A stretch of 64,000 nucleotides of DNA from Baylisascaris procyonis (lineage: Eukaryota; Nematoda; Chromadorea; Rhabditida; Ascarididae): assembly GCA_037389465.1 (NCBI GenBank), contig JAZARR010000153.1, positions 853,001-917,000 on the forward strand, written 5' to 3'. The stretch's first letter is position 1; every line of letters starts with the position of its first letter. Positions 63,556 through 64,000 of the stretch are shown here, in pieces. A program made the position numbers and the translations under genes. The notes under the pieces were generated by a model. It saw only the letters and a program-made list of their open reading frames with translations. It made no database searches and was not told the DNA's origin.

Positions 63556-64000
63556 TGATCTATAAAATATTACGTGATAATACTTTCTCTCAGCAAAAAT
63601 TCGAGAAGATGGGAAATTTCGCTTTTAAAGAACAAAGTTTGAGGAACAAATGTTAATCAACACATAACATTTCTGAAGAAAATGGGATATCTTTGTTCCT
63701 GCAATTCCACTCATTTTTTCGTTCGAATATTCACGGAATTTTTTCTGAATTTTTATTCAATTTCACAGATCTTAGACAAACTTTTGAGATGAATTTTATT
63801 CAATAAAATGAGAACTTTTAACGATGCTCTTAACTTCATACTCCTCTAAGTTCAAAAGGTTATTGCAAAGGCGAATTTGTTGCTGCTGTGCAACTCCATG
63901 AGGCTTTATTTGCAGCAACATGCAGTTTTCTATAGGTAGAGCAAAGTTACTTTAATGAGTGAAAGAATACTTAAGTAGGGGATTCATCTTGAGGAACTGC
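63556..64000. other. Downstream flank, no feature seen
   Basis: AT-rich sequence follows the CPT1 gene to the window end. A second AATAAA (63803-63808) could serve as an alternative poly(A) signal. No open frame of note is present. Confidence 0.35.

Noticed and set aside
1..64000. Operons, CRISPR arrays, Shine-Dalgarno sites or other bacterial features.
   Set aside because: Genes are interrupted by phase-consistent GT-AG introns, and no bacterial-type organisation or direct-repeat/spacer array is present.

Overview
This window looks like nuclear DNA of a nematode. It is AT-rich, the genes are split into small exons by introns that are often hundreds to thousands of bases long, 3' splice sites have the (T)TTTCAG form, and several start codons lie only 2-10 bases after such a site, as expected for spliced-leader trans-splicing. 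Long introns, together with a protein resembling the nematode MIG-18 family and two small secreted peptides, suggest a parasitic clade V (strongylid/hookworm-type) worm. The species is an inference. All gene models were assembled by hand from reading frame, splice signals and intron phase. No database search was possible.

Layout. 1-4.5 kb: nothing supportable. 4.5-9 kb (+): weak candidate exons, including a tentative 119-residue secreted protein and a region with two overlapping coding-like frames that suggests a frameshift. 9.8-13.2 kb (+): a clean five-exon gene for a 224-residue secreted Cys-rich protein with repeated MIG-18-like fibronectin-I-type modules. 13.2-20.2 kb: mostly gene-poor, with one possible chemoreceptor-like exon. 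20.3-23.8 kb (-) and 28.8-30.7 kb (+): two divergently arranged two-exon genes for small secreted peptides. They share a related Gly/aromatic motif, an internal dibasic site and a C-terminal Gly.

31.6-45.6 kb (-) and 52.6-63.5 kb (+): two complete carnitine O-palmitoyltransferase 1 (CPT1) genes arranged head to head, of about 770 and 776 residues. Almost every intron position and phase is conserved between them. Both keep two membrane segments, the catalytic His in an EHS motif, the FGKG..K....SPD block, the TET block and the STSQ block. They would place two outer-membrane acyl-CoA:carnitine transferases side by side, the entry step for long-chain fatty acids into mitochondrial beta-oxidation.

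One intron of the minus-strand CPT1 gene carries an insertion-like block at about 38.0-39.4 kb, with a 192-bp tandem duplication and a degenerate tRNA-like sequence. The 7-kb region between the CPT1 genes holds their presumed promoters and one unexplained membrane-protein-like exon. Simple repeats, including an 82-bp (TA)n tract, are scattered through introns and intergenic DNA.
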